Shown one piece after another: positions 24,665 through 35,719 of a stretch of 64,000 nucleotides of DNA. The DNA is from Chaenocephalus aceratus (lineage: Eukaryota; Chordata; Actinopteri; Perciformes; Channichthyidae): positions 36,956,666 to 37,020,665 of the forward strand of contig CM043797.1 in the NCBI GenBank assembly GCA_023974075.1, in the 5' to 3' direction. Position numbers and translations under genes: made by a program. A model generated the notes under the pieces. It was given only the letters and a program-made list of their open reading frames with translations. It searched no databases and was not told the origin of the DNA. How positions within the stretch are numbered: the first letter of the stretch is position 1; every line of letters starts with the position of its first letter.

Positions 24665-25067
24665 TCTTATCTGATCCGGATGGTTACTAATTCCTTTTCT
24701 TTATGACGGTCATGTTTGTCCGGGAACACCATGGTGTTACAAAGTTGACTAAATCATCCAAACTTCAATGGAGGTGGTGATCAGCCATTGTGTATGTTCA
24801 AAGGTCTCCTGTGAAGGATATCATAAAGCTTTGATGCAATCGAATGTAAAACAAAAAGTTATGATTGATGAAAGTAGTAAATCGGTCAGATTTGACCCGA
24901 AGACAACAGGAGGGGTAACAGAACATTATTTGTTTTCCTCCTGTGTATAGGCTCTGTGCACAAGATGGCGTATATCAACTTCCGGCGGCTGGGTGTGCGG
25001 CTGAGTACTTCCGGTTTGAGTACAGAACTTTGACAGCTTGACAGTTTATGTCACACCGAGAGCAAGA

Positions 25068-25165
25068 ATGAGCGGATTTCGGGGTAAAGAAAAGCGATCG
25101 GCCTTCCAGCGCGTAAGAAAGTCGGCACTAGATTGCTGTGTGCCCCTTTGGACAAATTCGTCCCG
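25068..25165 (+). pseudogene. THAP-domain transposase, N-terminal fragment
   Basis: From the ATG at 25068 the frame reads MSGFRGKEKRSAFQRVRKSA then LDCCVPLWTNSSRY. This is the start of a THAP zinc finger (C2CH), the DNA-binding module of several transposase families. The second zinc cysteine is replaced by Trp (CCVPLW). The frame breaks at about 25163, where an ATCAGAATCAGAAT repeat marks the tail of an inserted LINE. The upstream ATG at 25038 is less likely. No catalytic domain follows, so this is a dead copy. Confidence 0.7.
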
Positions 25166-25480
25166 TTATCAGAATCAGAATACCTTTAGTCCCACAGAGG
25201 GGACATGTGCAGCATTACAGCAGGAAAGAGCCACAGACAGCTTAGTGTTGAATATCTTACATGCGTTAAAAAGTACTAAGTTATAATATAATAAACAATA
25301 TGCCAAAAAAAAAGATAAAAAGTTACATAATTTTCAAAAACAGATACAAAACAAATCAAATCTACAAATCAAATCCTGTAGCAGTTCTTAGGATTTAGCA
25401 GCCCGGTATATATACAGTTATTAAAGATGGCATATGTATATAAAGTATATATTGTACATAGTTTGACGGTATTTAACAGC
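25158..25480 (-). mobile_element. LINE 3'-end fragment inserted in the THAP gene
   Basis: ATCAGAATCAGAATACCTTT then AGTCCCACAGAGGGGACATG is the reverse complement of a teleost non-LTR 3' end with a short tandem tail. The insertion interrupts the THAP codons. Its far (5') boundary is not clear; an AT-rich stretch without motifs follows. Confidence 0.5.
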
Positions 25481-25919
25481 AGCAAGTTACACAATGTTAT
25501 AATCGGGAGATAAGTTTCCATTCATTTCGGCAAGCCTGGGCAACAACGATTAAAAGATGTCTTGCTCCCAAACCAATTGTGTATTTCATTACAAAAAGCA
25601 GTTATACCATACTATGTTTAGGTACTAATGAATGATATCCTCAAAACAAACACACACAAAAACACAAGGAAATACATAATTTAATAAATCCACAATATGA
25701 TAATATTTTACAGATTCATTTAATAAACTTTTGCAAAACATAGGTTGATGTTATATCGGGGGGAAAATAAATATTTAAACATTTCAATTAGTCTGCATAT
25801 TTAAGTAATGCTAGTTTATATAACAGATGAACAATATCTAGGAAGTAGATGCAAAAAATATAATGTGTTTCCAACATATCCTCTGAAAGAGTGTTAGTCG
25901 TTGAGTTGAGTAGTGAGCC

Positions 25920-26035
25920 ATTCGTTTTTTTTTTTCCGTGGTGCGATGTCTGCTGAGAGGTCCTTGTATGCCTCGCTGACTTTGAGGACATCTGGGTCTG
26001 GCAGCTCCCCCCGCACGGCCTTGTAACATGTACTC
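25920..26035 (-). pseudogene. YqaJ-family transposon protein, exon fragment
   Basis: On the minus strand, after an AG at 26036-26037, the frame reads STCYKAVRGELPDPDVLKVS then EAYKDLSADIAPRKK. I recognise this as the linker between the SWIM finger and the nuclease domain of teleost YqaJ-type transposon proteins. It runs into a poly-A-derived Lys tract near 25925, where the frame is lost. The catalytic YqaJ domain itself is not visible and was probably deleted together with the middle of the element. Confidence 0.6.
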
Positions 26036-26346
26036 CTTTGAACATGTTTATATGATAATTAGGACTTTAAGAACAATTTCACACTCAGACAACAATCACA
26101 AAGTTGTAGCAGGCTACATACAATTACTTGGGACAATATATATTACCTTACAGCGTCAGCAACTGCTTTGGCTTAGTGGAAGTGAACACATGTCACTCAC
26201 TCTGCCTGGTTTCACACCCTATTAATTACACTAAATAATTGTCAACTTAATTGAAAAGGTTGTTGATGCAACATACTAGATCAGCTCTTGGCACAAGGAA
26301 ATACTCATTACACCGTGGATTGGTTGTGAACACATACTGTACTTAC

Positions 26347-26524
26347 CATGGTTCTTGGCTTGTGCCATCGCTGCTCTGTTTCAGTGCAGCTGAGGACACT
26401 CAGCAGCCAGGTTGAGTGTGGAGTAGTGTGCGGTCTGGAACAGCAGTGCAACATTGTGGTTGCAGAGTGCTGTTCCAGCTACACAGGAACACGTTGCCAC
26501 TGCAATCTCCACAGGTGAACAGTT
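26347..26524 (-). pseudogene. SWIM zinc-finger exon of the YqaJ-type gene
   Basis: On the minus strand the exon starts after TTTTGTTTTAAG (acceptor) and ends ATG|GTAAGT (canonical donor, 26341-26346). It encodes NCSPVEIAVATCSCVAGTAL then CNHNVALLFQTAHYS. CxCx(6)CxH is the SWIM zinc-binding signature. The later part reads VLSCTETEQRWHKPRTM in another frame, so one frameshift separates the two halves. The splice sites are still good, which suggests moderate age. Neighbouring exon fragments lie at 25920-26035 and probably 27516-27640. Confidence 0.7.
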
Positions 26525-26733
26525 CTTAAAACAAAATGTCAGTCATTTTACATTTAGGACACTGCTTCAATACAACACAGACAAATGAGAAAGCTGAGCG
26601 CAGGCTGATCAGGCACGTAGTAGGTGTGGGAAAAGGCTAAACCATGTCAGGTTGTCAGTCACATCACACACACAGAAGTTCTGCTGTTTGGAATACTGTC
26701 ATTTAAGGACATTCAAACTACATGGTTTCCTCC

Positions 26734-27344
26734 CTACGGTACGTCCACACAGCAGCTTTTCAAAAATCTTGAAAATCTTGGAGCTGGGCGTGTCTGACAG
26801 CTTGGGGAGTTTTTGCGAGCAATGCGACCAACAACCAATCACATGAATCTCCCGCCCCCGAGATACAAAGCAAAAAACCCCGGGGATTTTATGCAAGCAA
26901 TATATATATATATAAACTCCCCAAACAGGCGAAAACCTACCAGTTTCACCCACTGTCTCTGCCACCTCCCTCCATGCCTGGTTCCTCCGGTTTGTATCCC
27001 GTTAATAGTTCTGGTCGTAAAGAACCGGGTGATTTGCTACCGTAATTTCTCGTTTGGAATATGAGGAAATGAACTGCGGTCTGGTTCTCCCTGCTTACAC
27101 GCGGTTTGATTGGCTAGCGTCAGATTTGCATAAACGTGTTTGATTGGCTGACGCTTCCAGCTCAGCTTCAAAAGTTGAACATTGCTCAACTTTGGAATCC
27201 TGGAAATCTTCGCTTCGCTCCCCCACAATGCAGTTCCGCGAAAAGCGAGGCAAAGTGACGTCATCCCTATTCAAAGTCAACGGGCAGAGAAGCGTTGGAA
27301 GCGGTGGAAGTTTCGTCTAAAGCTGCTGTGTGGACGTACCGTAG
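26734..27344. mobile_element. Miniature inverted-repeat element, 611 bp
   Basis: The ends are near-perfect inverted repeats: CTACGGTACGTCCACACAGC continues to 26 matching bases on both sides. TA at the very ends could be a TA target duplication, as in Tc1/mariner elements. The interior has CCAAT boxes, an (AT)n run at 26901-26913 and no ORF of note. It is nested in the two-gene transposon and is therefore younger than it. Confidence 0.9.
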
Positions 27345-27515
27345 ACTCTGAGATCGTGAGGCTTCTCATGCTTTCTCATGGACCTGTAACAGCTAGCCCT
27401 GATGCTCACTCTCCCTGAAGGTAGATCTGTGTACATCATTAAAACGCTGTACACTGTATCAAGACTGTCAATTTGTCAAAGTTAGCCAGTAACTACAGCT
27501 TTGTTTGTCACGTAC

Positions 27516-27640
27516 CTTCATAATTGTCGACATAGCTGGATATGTAGCTACATCTTGAACCCCTTTTCTCTTTTGCTCCTCGGGCTGCCGCTTGTACCAG
27601 CCGATGTACATCACTGATGTTAACCTTCGGTAGGTCTTGG
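27516..27640 (-). pseudogene. Candidate upstream exon of the SWIM/YqaJ-type gene
   Basis: On the minus strand a long open stretch ends GAAG|GTACGT, a plausible donor (27510-27515). One frame reads LPKVNISDVYRLVQAAARGA and ends SSYVDNYEG; another frame is also open, so the reading frame is not settled. Its place between the right inverted repeat and the SWIM exon, on the same strand, supports its being part of the same gene. Confidence 0.45.
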
Positions 27641-27803
27641 AGACATCGAGTGTAAAATAGTGCCTATATAATATCTATACGCTATCTCTCTCTATACGCT
27701 ATCTATCGCTCTTCCCTCTACCGCTCTACTGTAGACCGGAAGTTTACAGCCGCACACCCAGCCGCCGGAAGTTGATAGACGCCATCTTGTGCAACTAGCC
27801 CAT

Positions 27804-28896
27804 AGGCCTTACTAATATGTGTTGGACCTTGCTTGCTGGCATAAAGAAGGGTCTTAACTTTGTTAGTGGGGGTAAAGTCCAGTAACAATTTGGATCTTTG
27901 CCCTAAAGCAGCCTCTGCCTTCCCATGTTTTATGGTGGATCTCCGTGGGCTCGAGATCCACATCTTTCCTCGTTTTAATCAGACTCTTCAATAGCGCCAC
28001 TTTATTATTTTACTTATGGTGATCTGAAGACGTTTTCGCAGCCATTATAAAACACGCATTTTGGATGCCCGGTGTACAATTGGCCGCAGAGTAAGCTATG
28101 TTGTTTATCCAGGTTTTAAGGGGAAAATAATCAATTCCATTGGACCTGAATTAGCTGGGGCTACCCACCTGTCACTGATAAGGCTTCCTACCTCTTAAAT
28201 GTGCAATATTCAAGTCCTTGATATCATTTTAGATGGTCAAATATATCAAAATGTACCCTCAAGGCAGTGAAAACAAGTTTGCTGTAAAGAAGGAAATTGT
28301 GCATGGGGTCGTGTATATTTTATTTATATAACGTATTTGCTACTACCTGACCATTTTCACTGTTGTACTTCCTTTTTATTTTTTATTTATTTAATAAGAG
28401 ACGCAACATTCCAATATAAAGTCAATCTAAATGAATAAGTGTTTGAATTGCCCCAGTGGTTGGAGAGATCCTCCTCGAACCATAGGGGAGACATTCCTGT
28501 TGTGTAGCTATTCAGTCCTGTTGCTTGACTAAGCATATACAATACTCGAGCGCCCTTGAACACCGTTCTGAATAATTGCTAACCATGGGGGGACTGGCGG
28601 AGAGCTAAGCTAAAACACAGGAATTAATAAAGTATATATATTATGAACCTTAGGGAGGCATAATCATAATCATTGCCATCTCCATGCTTTCCATGTTAAT
28701 CCTCATCTTTGTCATTATTAGCTGATATTATTATTATCACTGTTGCCAAGTACGTCACTATGGTGCTAGTTGCCAAGATGCAGAGATGCAGACATCATGA
28801 GGTGTTTCCTCCACCTTACCTCACGTCTTTACAACCCCTAACAATGTAATCGGAATCAAAATGCTTTAATAAACCCAGGGGACATGATGACGATAT
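27804..28896. other. No gene seen
   Basis: Spacer of mixed composition. A minus-strand ORF of 81 residues (27718-27963) crosses the transposon end and is judged fortuitous. Confidence 0.45.
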
Positions 28897-29147
28897 CTGT
28901 GCAATGTGAGCCGGCCTAAACAGTTCGGAAGCCATTGAAGAAATATCTGTAAACGTTGATGAGACATTGCCCAAACAGTCCGGAGGCCATCGATGGAAAC
29001 GTTGATGAGACATTGCCTAAACAGTCCGGAGGCCATCGATGGAAACGTTGATGAGACATTGCCTAAACAGTCCGGAGGCCATCGATGGAAACGTTGATGA
29101 GACATTGCCTAAACAGTCCGGAGGCCATCGATGGAAACTTTGCCATA
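28897..29147. repeat. 46-bp tandem repeat, about 5 copies
   Basis: AAACGTTGATGAGACATTGC recurs at 28951, 28997, 29043 and 29089, an exact 46-bp period, with a partial unit at 29135 and a diverged unit before 28951. Each unit contains CCATCGATGG, a 10-bp palindrome. The inner units are nearly identical, which implies recent expansion or homogenisation. Confidence 0.95.
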
Positions 29148-29957
29148 AGATGTATCCTGGTGCAGCCATGTTTCCATAAAGTACACTCAAATACATTCCA
29201 TATATTCCGTCTCAGTCTAAGCTAAGGCCATTAGCTCGTACATTTCATCAGCCAGTGATCTTATGTCTCCCATGATGAGAGGGGCGAGACACGGCTTATA
29301 TCTACTTTTCTCATACATCTGGACCCAGCTCTCCTCATGTGTTTCTTTGTTGACATCCTCTCTGTCCTTCTCCAGACTTCAGTGGGAATATTTGAACACA
29401 TATTTTCATATTTTATATACACTTGTTTTATATTCTAGTTGGTGAGAAACAGTATTTCGATCTCTCTGTCTGTTCACACAAACTAGAAGACTAATACATT
29501 AGGATTAACGTGACACAAATATGTCATGTGCAGCGATTTGTCGTGAAATTCAAGGAATGGCGTAAAGTTATTTTTTAACAAATGTCAGCTGACTGTGGTA
29601 TAATGCTCACCAGGGTGCACATACCCATGCACCTCCACTAAGTGTCTCCAGAAAGTGAGAACATGTCTGTGTGAACAATCTACTGGTATGTGCTACATGT
29701 GTGGAACGGAAACTCCAGACAATCAGATCTGATTCACAGACTTGAGTTTAATGCAGAACAAATGGATTGTGAGTGTGTGTGTGTGAACTTGTGTCTTTGT
29801 AAATATGTACGTTCAACTTTACCCGAAGAAACAACAGCTAACCAGAGTGCTGAGCTGTCGGGTGGAAGCAATAAGCTAAGAACCATGACACACTCACAGG
29901 GGTTTCCATAGCAGAGCGATCAATATGTCTGGTTCAAGCAGAGAGAGCAGAAGTATG
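29148..29957. other. No gene seen
   Basis: Spacer with short ORFs only. Confidence 0.5.
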
Positions 29958-30025
<68 letters not shown>

Positions 30026-30026
30026 A

Positions 30027-30066
<40 letters not shown>

Positions 30067-30087
30067 TGGTGTGTGTGTGTGTGTGCG
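29958..30087. repeat. (TG)n microsatellite
   Basis: TG tract with GGGTGAG and GGTG interruptions. Confidence 0.95.
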
Positions 30088-30351
30088 CACACTGTGAGAC
30101 ACGACTGGACTCTGGATTTGTCATAGATATCGACTCAGTTCACTGCCACAGCAGCAAGAAGCTGAGTAGTGGAATCATTATTTTGACAGTTACAAACCGT
30201 CTTCAAACACACACACACACTGCTGTGCGCACACACACGGGCTAAAAACAAGAATACACGCAGACAAAATAACATGAGACACTTCAGCATGACATGCCGC
30301 ATGCGTTCCTCACAGTCAAGTTGACATCAGATTAATTAGTTCTTGTACATC

Positions 30352-30352
<1 letters not shown>

Positions 30353-30392
<40 letters not shown>
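30353..30392. repeat. (CA)n microsatellite
   Basis: CA tract. Confidence 0.95.
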
Positions 30393-30396
<4 letters not shown>

Positions 30397-30431
30397 TAAG
30401 TGCAAATCAACGCAATGAACAGTTGAGTTTA

Positions 30432-30432
<1 letters not shown>

Positions 30433-30483
<51 letters not shown>
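30433..30483. repeat. (CA)n microsatellite
   Basis: CA tract, 40 bp from the previous one. Confidence 0.95.
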
Positions 30484-30485
<2 letters not shown>

Positions 30486-32362
30486 CTCCAGAGGCCAGAG
30501 TTCCTAACCTTGTCACAGTCTGCTAGAGCGGCACATCGATCCATGTCCCAATGAGGATGGTGAGGATGAAGCCGAGAGGTGAAAAGCAAAGAAAGGACAG
30601 GAGAGGTTCACACACTACTGTAGAAAAGTACTCAATTTTGACTGGTGTGATCAGAAGGAAACTTTACACCAACAGGGAATGGGAACGTGATATTATCTTC
30701 TGAGGAAACAAGCAACCACAACCCATTGACTAAGCCTGTATGTACGGTGAGCCAAATGTAACATCGTTTTTTCACAACTTGTTTTAAGTAATATCACTTT
30801 CAGAAATAGGAGAATTGGATTACATTGTACTTGTATAGCAACATTATTTATTGAGTGGTACCTCTAAATATTTAACATGTTTTAAATGTGTTGACACACA
30901 CAAACACCAGAGTCTGCTAGCATTAGTAACACTGATCCAAGGTTTCAACTCTTAATTCATAAGGATAACTGTCATGTATTTCCTTTAGTTCAGTAAAATG
31001 TGGAAAAACAGACATGCCAGAGTGGAAACTGGATTAATAAAGCTCCATCTTCTTCTTCTTCTTCTAAAACAATGCTCCTCTGTTTCAGCCGAGAGCTTCT
31101 GTTGTTAAGGGCAAGCATATATTCTTTTTTTGACCAACTTTTTATTGTTTTTTTGTTTTTTTTGCCCTCACAAAAGGGACTTATACAGATACAAATGATA
31201 TAGACAATACAAAAAGAAAAAGAAAAAAAATAAAGGAAGAAAAAAAATCCCTTTCCCATGCCACCCCGTCCCCCCTCTTCCCAACCATCTTGCCATTTCA
31301 CAGAAAATCCTACCTGATGTTTTTTAGCAATCGTCTGAGTTCATCTATATATTATATATATATTATAGCATAACAATTTATAGCATAACAATTTATCCAC
31401 ATAAAATACATTCATTCCTTTTTTTTTTTCACATAACATTTCATCTGTTTAAGCTGAATATATTATATATATATTCAAGCATATATATTCTGTACTTTAT
31501 TTGTATTGAATCCAAAAAAGCCGAAAGATGACCAGATATTATAGATCTCAAGGGTTTCTGCCATTACTATAGATTCAATCCTCCATAGATGGCCAGGACA
31601 TCCCAGAATGCACCGTGGTTCCGATTCCCAAAATATCGTTGTGATGCTTTTTCTATCTATAAACTGAAGTACTGTGAGACTGATGACTTTTGTGATGTTG
31701 TAATGATGTAGCAATGACCTATATTTCACAATAATCCTCTGCCTTTAGGCCATCATCGCATGATTGAGGATTGGAGCAAAAACACACAGTGGTGATGAAT
31801 GAGAAAATGTGAGTGGGATGGCAGGCCCAGAAACACTTTTTTTGAGCATTCACATTAAGTGATCAAAAGGAAGAAAGAAATTGGGAAAACACAAGAGCAG
31901 AAGAAGAAAAATAAACACTTCACAGAAAATATAGCTGAAGAAATAAAACGAGTTGGTTTTGCTGGAGTTAAGGTCTGGAAGTGGAGTGTTTAAGCTCAGG
32001 GCAAAAAGGAAAATGAAAACAGGGTGCAGCGGTGAAAGCATGGCCTTTCAAATAGTCGGTGTTCCCAAAACTCTTTGGGGACAATTGAGCTGCCACCTGA
32101 GTAAATGTTGTTAAAACACTTCCTAGATTCCGAACGCTTGCTATTTTCCAGACACAGAGTGTACTAAAAGCCCTATTTGTTAAAAATGTTGACACAGAAA
32201 TTGAACTTTCAAGTGTTTAGCGGGTATTGAGAAAATGGGAGAGAGCGGAATGACTTTGTGAAGAAGGGAGGGTTAAAGAAGTGGAGTTAGAACAGAGCAA
32301 AAGTAGCGAAGTGAGTTTGCAGGGTTTATTTTCCAATATAACGAGATAGGTACCAAGGTACA
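30484..32362. other. No gene seen (1.9 kb)
   Basis: Includes T-rich and A-rich runs near 31130-31260 and a direct repeat TTTATAGCATAACAATTTAT near 31365-31395. No recognised element. Confidence 0.45.
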
Positions 32363-33303
32363 TACTCTCTGAATTAAAGCTTCTTCTAAATGTGGATCAA
32401 ACCAAGGTAATGCTCTTTTCAAAAGCAAAAAAGACACCAGAGCCTGTTTTTGATATTGTAACTACGCAAGGAACACAACTTGAAGTTGTTGCCTGTTACA
32501 AATACCTTGGTATCTGGCTTGATGATTGTCTTACTTTGAAACTTCAGGTCACTAATCTGCTTAAAAAGCTGAGGGTTAGGCTAGGTTTCTTCTACAGGAA
32601 CAAGTCCTGTTTCTCATTTGAAGCCAGGAAAAGGCTAGTCACTGTGACCTTTTGACCTGTGCTGGACTCTGGTGATCTGGTCTATATGAATGCACCTGCC
32701 CATTGCCTGGACAAGTTAGATGCTGCGTATCACAGTGCTCTGAGATGTGTTACTAACTGTAAAGCACTGACTCATCACTGTACCCTGTACGCCAAGGCAG
32801 GTCTGCCTTCACTAACTGTACGGAGGCTCAGTCACTGGTACACGTTCATTTATAAAGCCATGTTGGGTAAACTACCTTTTTATATCTGCTCTCTGATCTC
32901 TCGACGAATTGAAAGTACGTATTGCCTGAGATCTCATGATGTTGTTTTATTAAATGTGCCAAGTGCTAGGACTGTCTTAGGGAAGAAAGCTTTTAGATGT
33001 GCAGCTCCACTAACTTGGAACAGTCTGCAAACCTGTTTAAAACTGAGCACTTTGGTTCCCCTGCATCATTTTGAAACTCGGCTGGGTGACATGCTGTTTG
33101 ATACTCATGGTACCTGTCACTGTAAATAGAGTTTTGTAAACTGTACCCTGTACATTATGTTGTATGTCATCCTTATTGTTGTTCTGTTGTTTTTATGTTA
33201 CATGTGTAACTAATGTCCTGCAGGTCACCCTTGAAAAAGAGATGTTTTGATCTCAAGGGGCTTCACCTGGTTAAATAAAGGCTACACAAACAAACAAACA
33301 AGA
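32363..33303 (+). mobile_element. 5'-truncated LINE (family B)
   Basis: The copy begins at CTCTGAATTAAAGCTTCTTC and matches the 3' third of the minus-strand LINE at 59.0-62.8 kb. It ends with a hairpin-forming 3' UTR (CCCTTGAAAAAGAGAT / ATCTCAAGGGG near 33221-33260), AATAAAGG and an (ACAA)n tail at 33287-33300. 5' truncation is the usual result of incomplete target-primed reverse transcription. Confidence 0.9.
32392..33129 (+). pseudogene. LINE family B ORF2, C-terminal third
   Basis: The first frame (32392-32655) starts after the reverse-transcriptase active site with TKVMLFSKAKKTPEP and YKYLGIWLDD. A TGA stop near 32653 interrupts it; the text then continues in a second frame as DKLDAAYHSALRCVTNCKAL through WYTFIYKAMLGKLP to a stop at 33129. 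This is the C-terminal domain of the LINE reverse transcriptase, whose role is poorly known. Apart from that stop it is well preserved and close to the family B copy at 59.2-59.9 kb. Confidence 0.85.
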
Positions 33304-34012
33304 GGGGAATGAATCAAATCAGGAAGAAGAACAGATTGGTTGTAAATGCAGAAACGTAAACCTGATGAAGTGAAGTCAAGTTGGGTATCGAAGGATAATT
33401 TATGAGAGAGACAACACAATGGGGTTTAGAAGCAAATGTATGGAACAGCTGTTTAAAATGCCTCAACATGGAGAGCGAGCCGAAGAGAGGAGAAAGTAGC
33501 AAACATGTCCCTGCAGTCACACATGAATGTGTTGTCAAATTAGATTATCATTATCACACTCATTAAACTGTCGTTACTAGCATCACAAGCACAGATGCCA
33601 CTTTATTTGTCTCACTCATGTCCCCCTTTTACCACATTGTGTCCCGATCATGTTGTTTGTGGAAAGAACCCGATTAGAAGACCTCCTAGGAACTAAAGCA
33701 CTTGAAGCTTTGAAACTATTAATGGAAAATGTAATCTATTTGTAGACATGTCACCAATAGATTTCAATGACACCTTACAGTTTGACAAAAGCTTGCAGAA
33801 GACAGACCTCAAAAGCAGACACAAAAGGGAGAAAGTCAATGAAGTGAGGATAGGTTTTGGAAGAGTTACAGAGTTGTTTTAAACGCTAATGTGACATAGG
33901 TAGTTGGGTCTGATCAATGTGGTGGAATAGACAAGATCAAAAACAAAGCAATTATTCAGTCACATCAGCTAAATGGACGGGGAACGACCAGCTATAGCCT
34001 ACTGGACATTGT
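33304..34012. other. No gene seen
   Basis: Spacer with short ORFs only. Confidence 0.5.
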
Positions 34013-34016
34013 TTAA

Positions 34017-34935
34017 AGGGGACCTATCATGCAAAATGCACTTTGTGATGTATTGTATACATAAATATGTGTCCCCGGTGCGTCGGGAAATAAAACCCTC
34101 TCTTTTCCTCCGTACCCAAATCTTTAAAAACGGATGTACAACGAACGGATACAGATTCCATCCGAACTGACGTCAAATCGGCAGCGGACCCACAGAAAGT
34201 TGCTATCAGAAACAATGCCTGACGTGTTTTGGACGTCTTTGTTTACATTAGCAAGCCTCGCTAACACTCAGAGCTAACCTGAACTGGAGAGCACATATGT
34301 TTAAAAAGCAGGAAAGGAAAGAACTCACCTTGTGATAAACCCGCAAGAGAAAAAGCATTTGAGCTCCATACTATTTCAGAAATAATCCTTGACGTGGTTT
34401 AAACAGGATGGCGTTTTATCACAACCGATTGTAACTTTGGCCCAATCCCAAACCACTCCCTCGACCCTACCCCTCCGTGATGGAGTGAACACCGTCTGTA
34501 GCCACACTCGCAGCTCAACGAGGCTCCCTCCTGTCAGCAGCAAGCTTTGGAACAAACTCCCCTCTCTCCGGCAGAAACAGGAAATGCCGTAACTGAATGT
34601 AACAACGGTTTCAAATCAGCATCTCTTAGACACAAAATGTAAATTAATATCTCAAATAAAACTCATCTTTAATTGTGTTGGGCCTTAATCTCCGGTAGAA
34701 TCTCCGGTAGAATTCTGATCAGGCATTAGCTCCGCCTCCTCTTCTTCTTCTTTTTCAAGCTAAGGACCCAAGATCCGCGTTTCTCTAACAGGGCTTCAAA
34801 AGAGGGGTTTGAGCAGTATGAGGGATGGCTACAATGGGTGATCTGTTTGGTATTTTGAACAAAAAACTTAACAGACATGTTTTATATAGGTATGGCCCTA
34901 CTATATTTTTTCAAATATAGCATGATAGGTCCACT
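34017..34935. mobile_element. TTAA-flanked non-autonomous element, 919 bp
   Basis: TTAA flanks both ends (34013-34016, 34936-34939). The termini are AGGGGACCTATCATGC and, in reverse complement, AGTGGACCTATCATGC (one mismatch in 16). No transposase is present. A fragment at about 34487-34590 reads VSSKLWNKLPSLRQ, like the C-terminal region of an L2 LINE, so the element seems to have captured LINE sequence. A tandem pair TCTCCGGTAGAA is at 34690-34713. Confidence 0.9.
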
Positions 34936-34939
34936 TTAA

Positions 34940-35719
34940 GAAAAAGAGGATGCTCGGAAGAACTACAGGAGCTGAGGGTAAAGACAGTCAAGGACAGGTC
35001 AGGGGAAGAACCTCTTGGTCGGAGAGAGTTGTTAGCCCGAGCATTGAACTGAGAGTAACAGGCTTGGGGTGAAGAGCTAAGACAACAGGCTCAAGCTGAC
35101 AACTGAGAGAAATACACTGCAGGTGGGAAGCTCATGGCCACAAGGCTCAGGGTCAGGAGAAACACCCCCCACAGAGTAACTTGGAAAGGCAAACACAGGG
35201 AAATCAAGTACAAGGACCAAGAGAAACCAAATTGTTTAAGAAAAGAAATATCAGATGTAGGCTACAGGTTGGACATACGGTCGCACTAGAAGACTGACAA
35301 GAAGCCAATATCTGCAAGTAAAAATGTAACCTAAGAGATATCACTGGAGTGTTGCAGGCTTGACTAGGCTGACCCACAAATAAACATTGCAAGGGTTCCC
35401 TCAACAAATAGTAATTGTTCAATTGGATTTCAAAATTGCAGAAATGTTCGTGGCAAACACATGGCTGTGAGTCACCACCGCTATGCCAAGAACTGACTTG
35501 TGTACGCAGTGATGATGTTAAATTGTTTTTATTAGTAATTTGTTTTTTTACTCATAAACGCATCGGACATTTACGTGAAAACCTATGTGAAAATCAAGGA
35601 ATGTTGACTAATGTCCGGGTTTTCAGGACTCTTTTTCGGTTGAATGTAAATATTGCTGACTATAAAGAGCACAGAAGAAATTATACAAAGATGTGTGCCT
35701 TCCATAGGATTGTGAGGAC
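34940..35719. other. No gene seen
   Basis: Spacer with short ORFs only. Confidence 0.5.

Larger units (their letters stand above)
24949..27801. mobile_element. Two-gene DNA transposon (THAP + SWIM/YqaJ; ISL2EU-like), 2853 bp
   Basis: The ends form long terminal inverted repeats: 24949-25017 and 27733-27801 match at roughly 60 of 69 positions, sharing TGCACAAGATGGCGT and TTCCGGCGGCTGGGTGTGCG. AT flanks both ends (24947-24948, 27802-27803), fitting a 2-bp target duplication. A THAP ORF starts 119 bp inside the left end on the plus strand. Exon-like pieces of a SWIM/YqaJ-type protein run inward from the right end on the minus strand. In established knowledge, ISL2EU-type elements pair a transposase gene with a YqaJ-like gene. 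This copy is decayed and carries a LINE tail and a 611-bp miniature element. Confidence 0.7.

Noticed and set aside
27718..27963. 81-residue minus-strand ORF near the right end of the two-gene transposon
   Set aside because: It crosses the terminal inverted repeat into flanking DNA, so it cannot belong to the element, and no domain was recognised.
28816..29105. Minus-strand repeat ORFs over the 46-bp array
   Set aside because: 46 bp is not a multiple of three, so the repeat would change frame at every unit; no gene-like flank.
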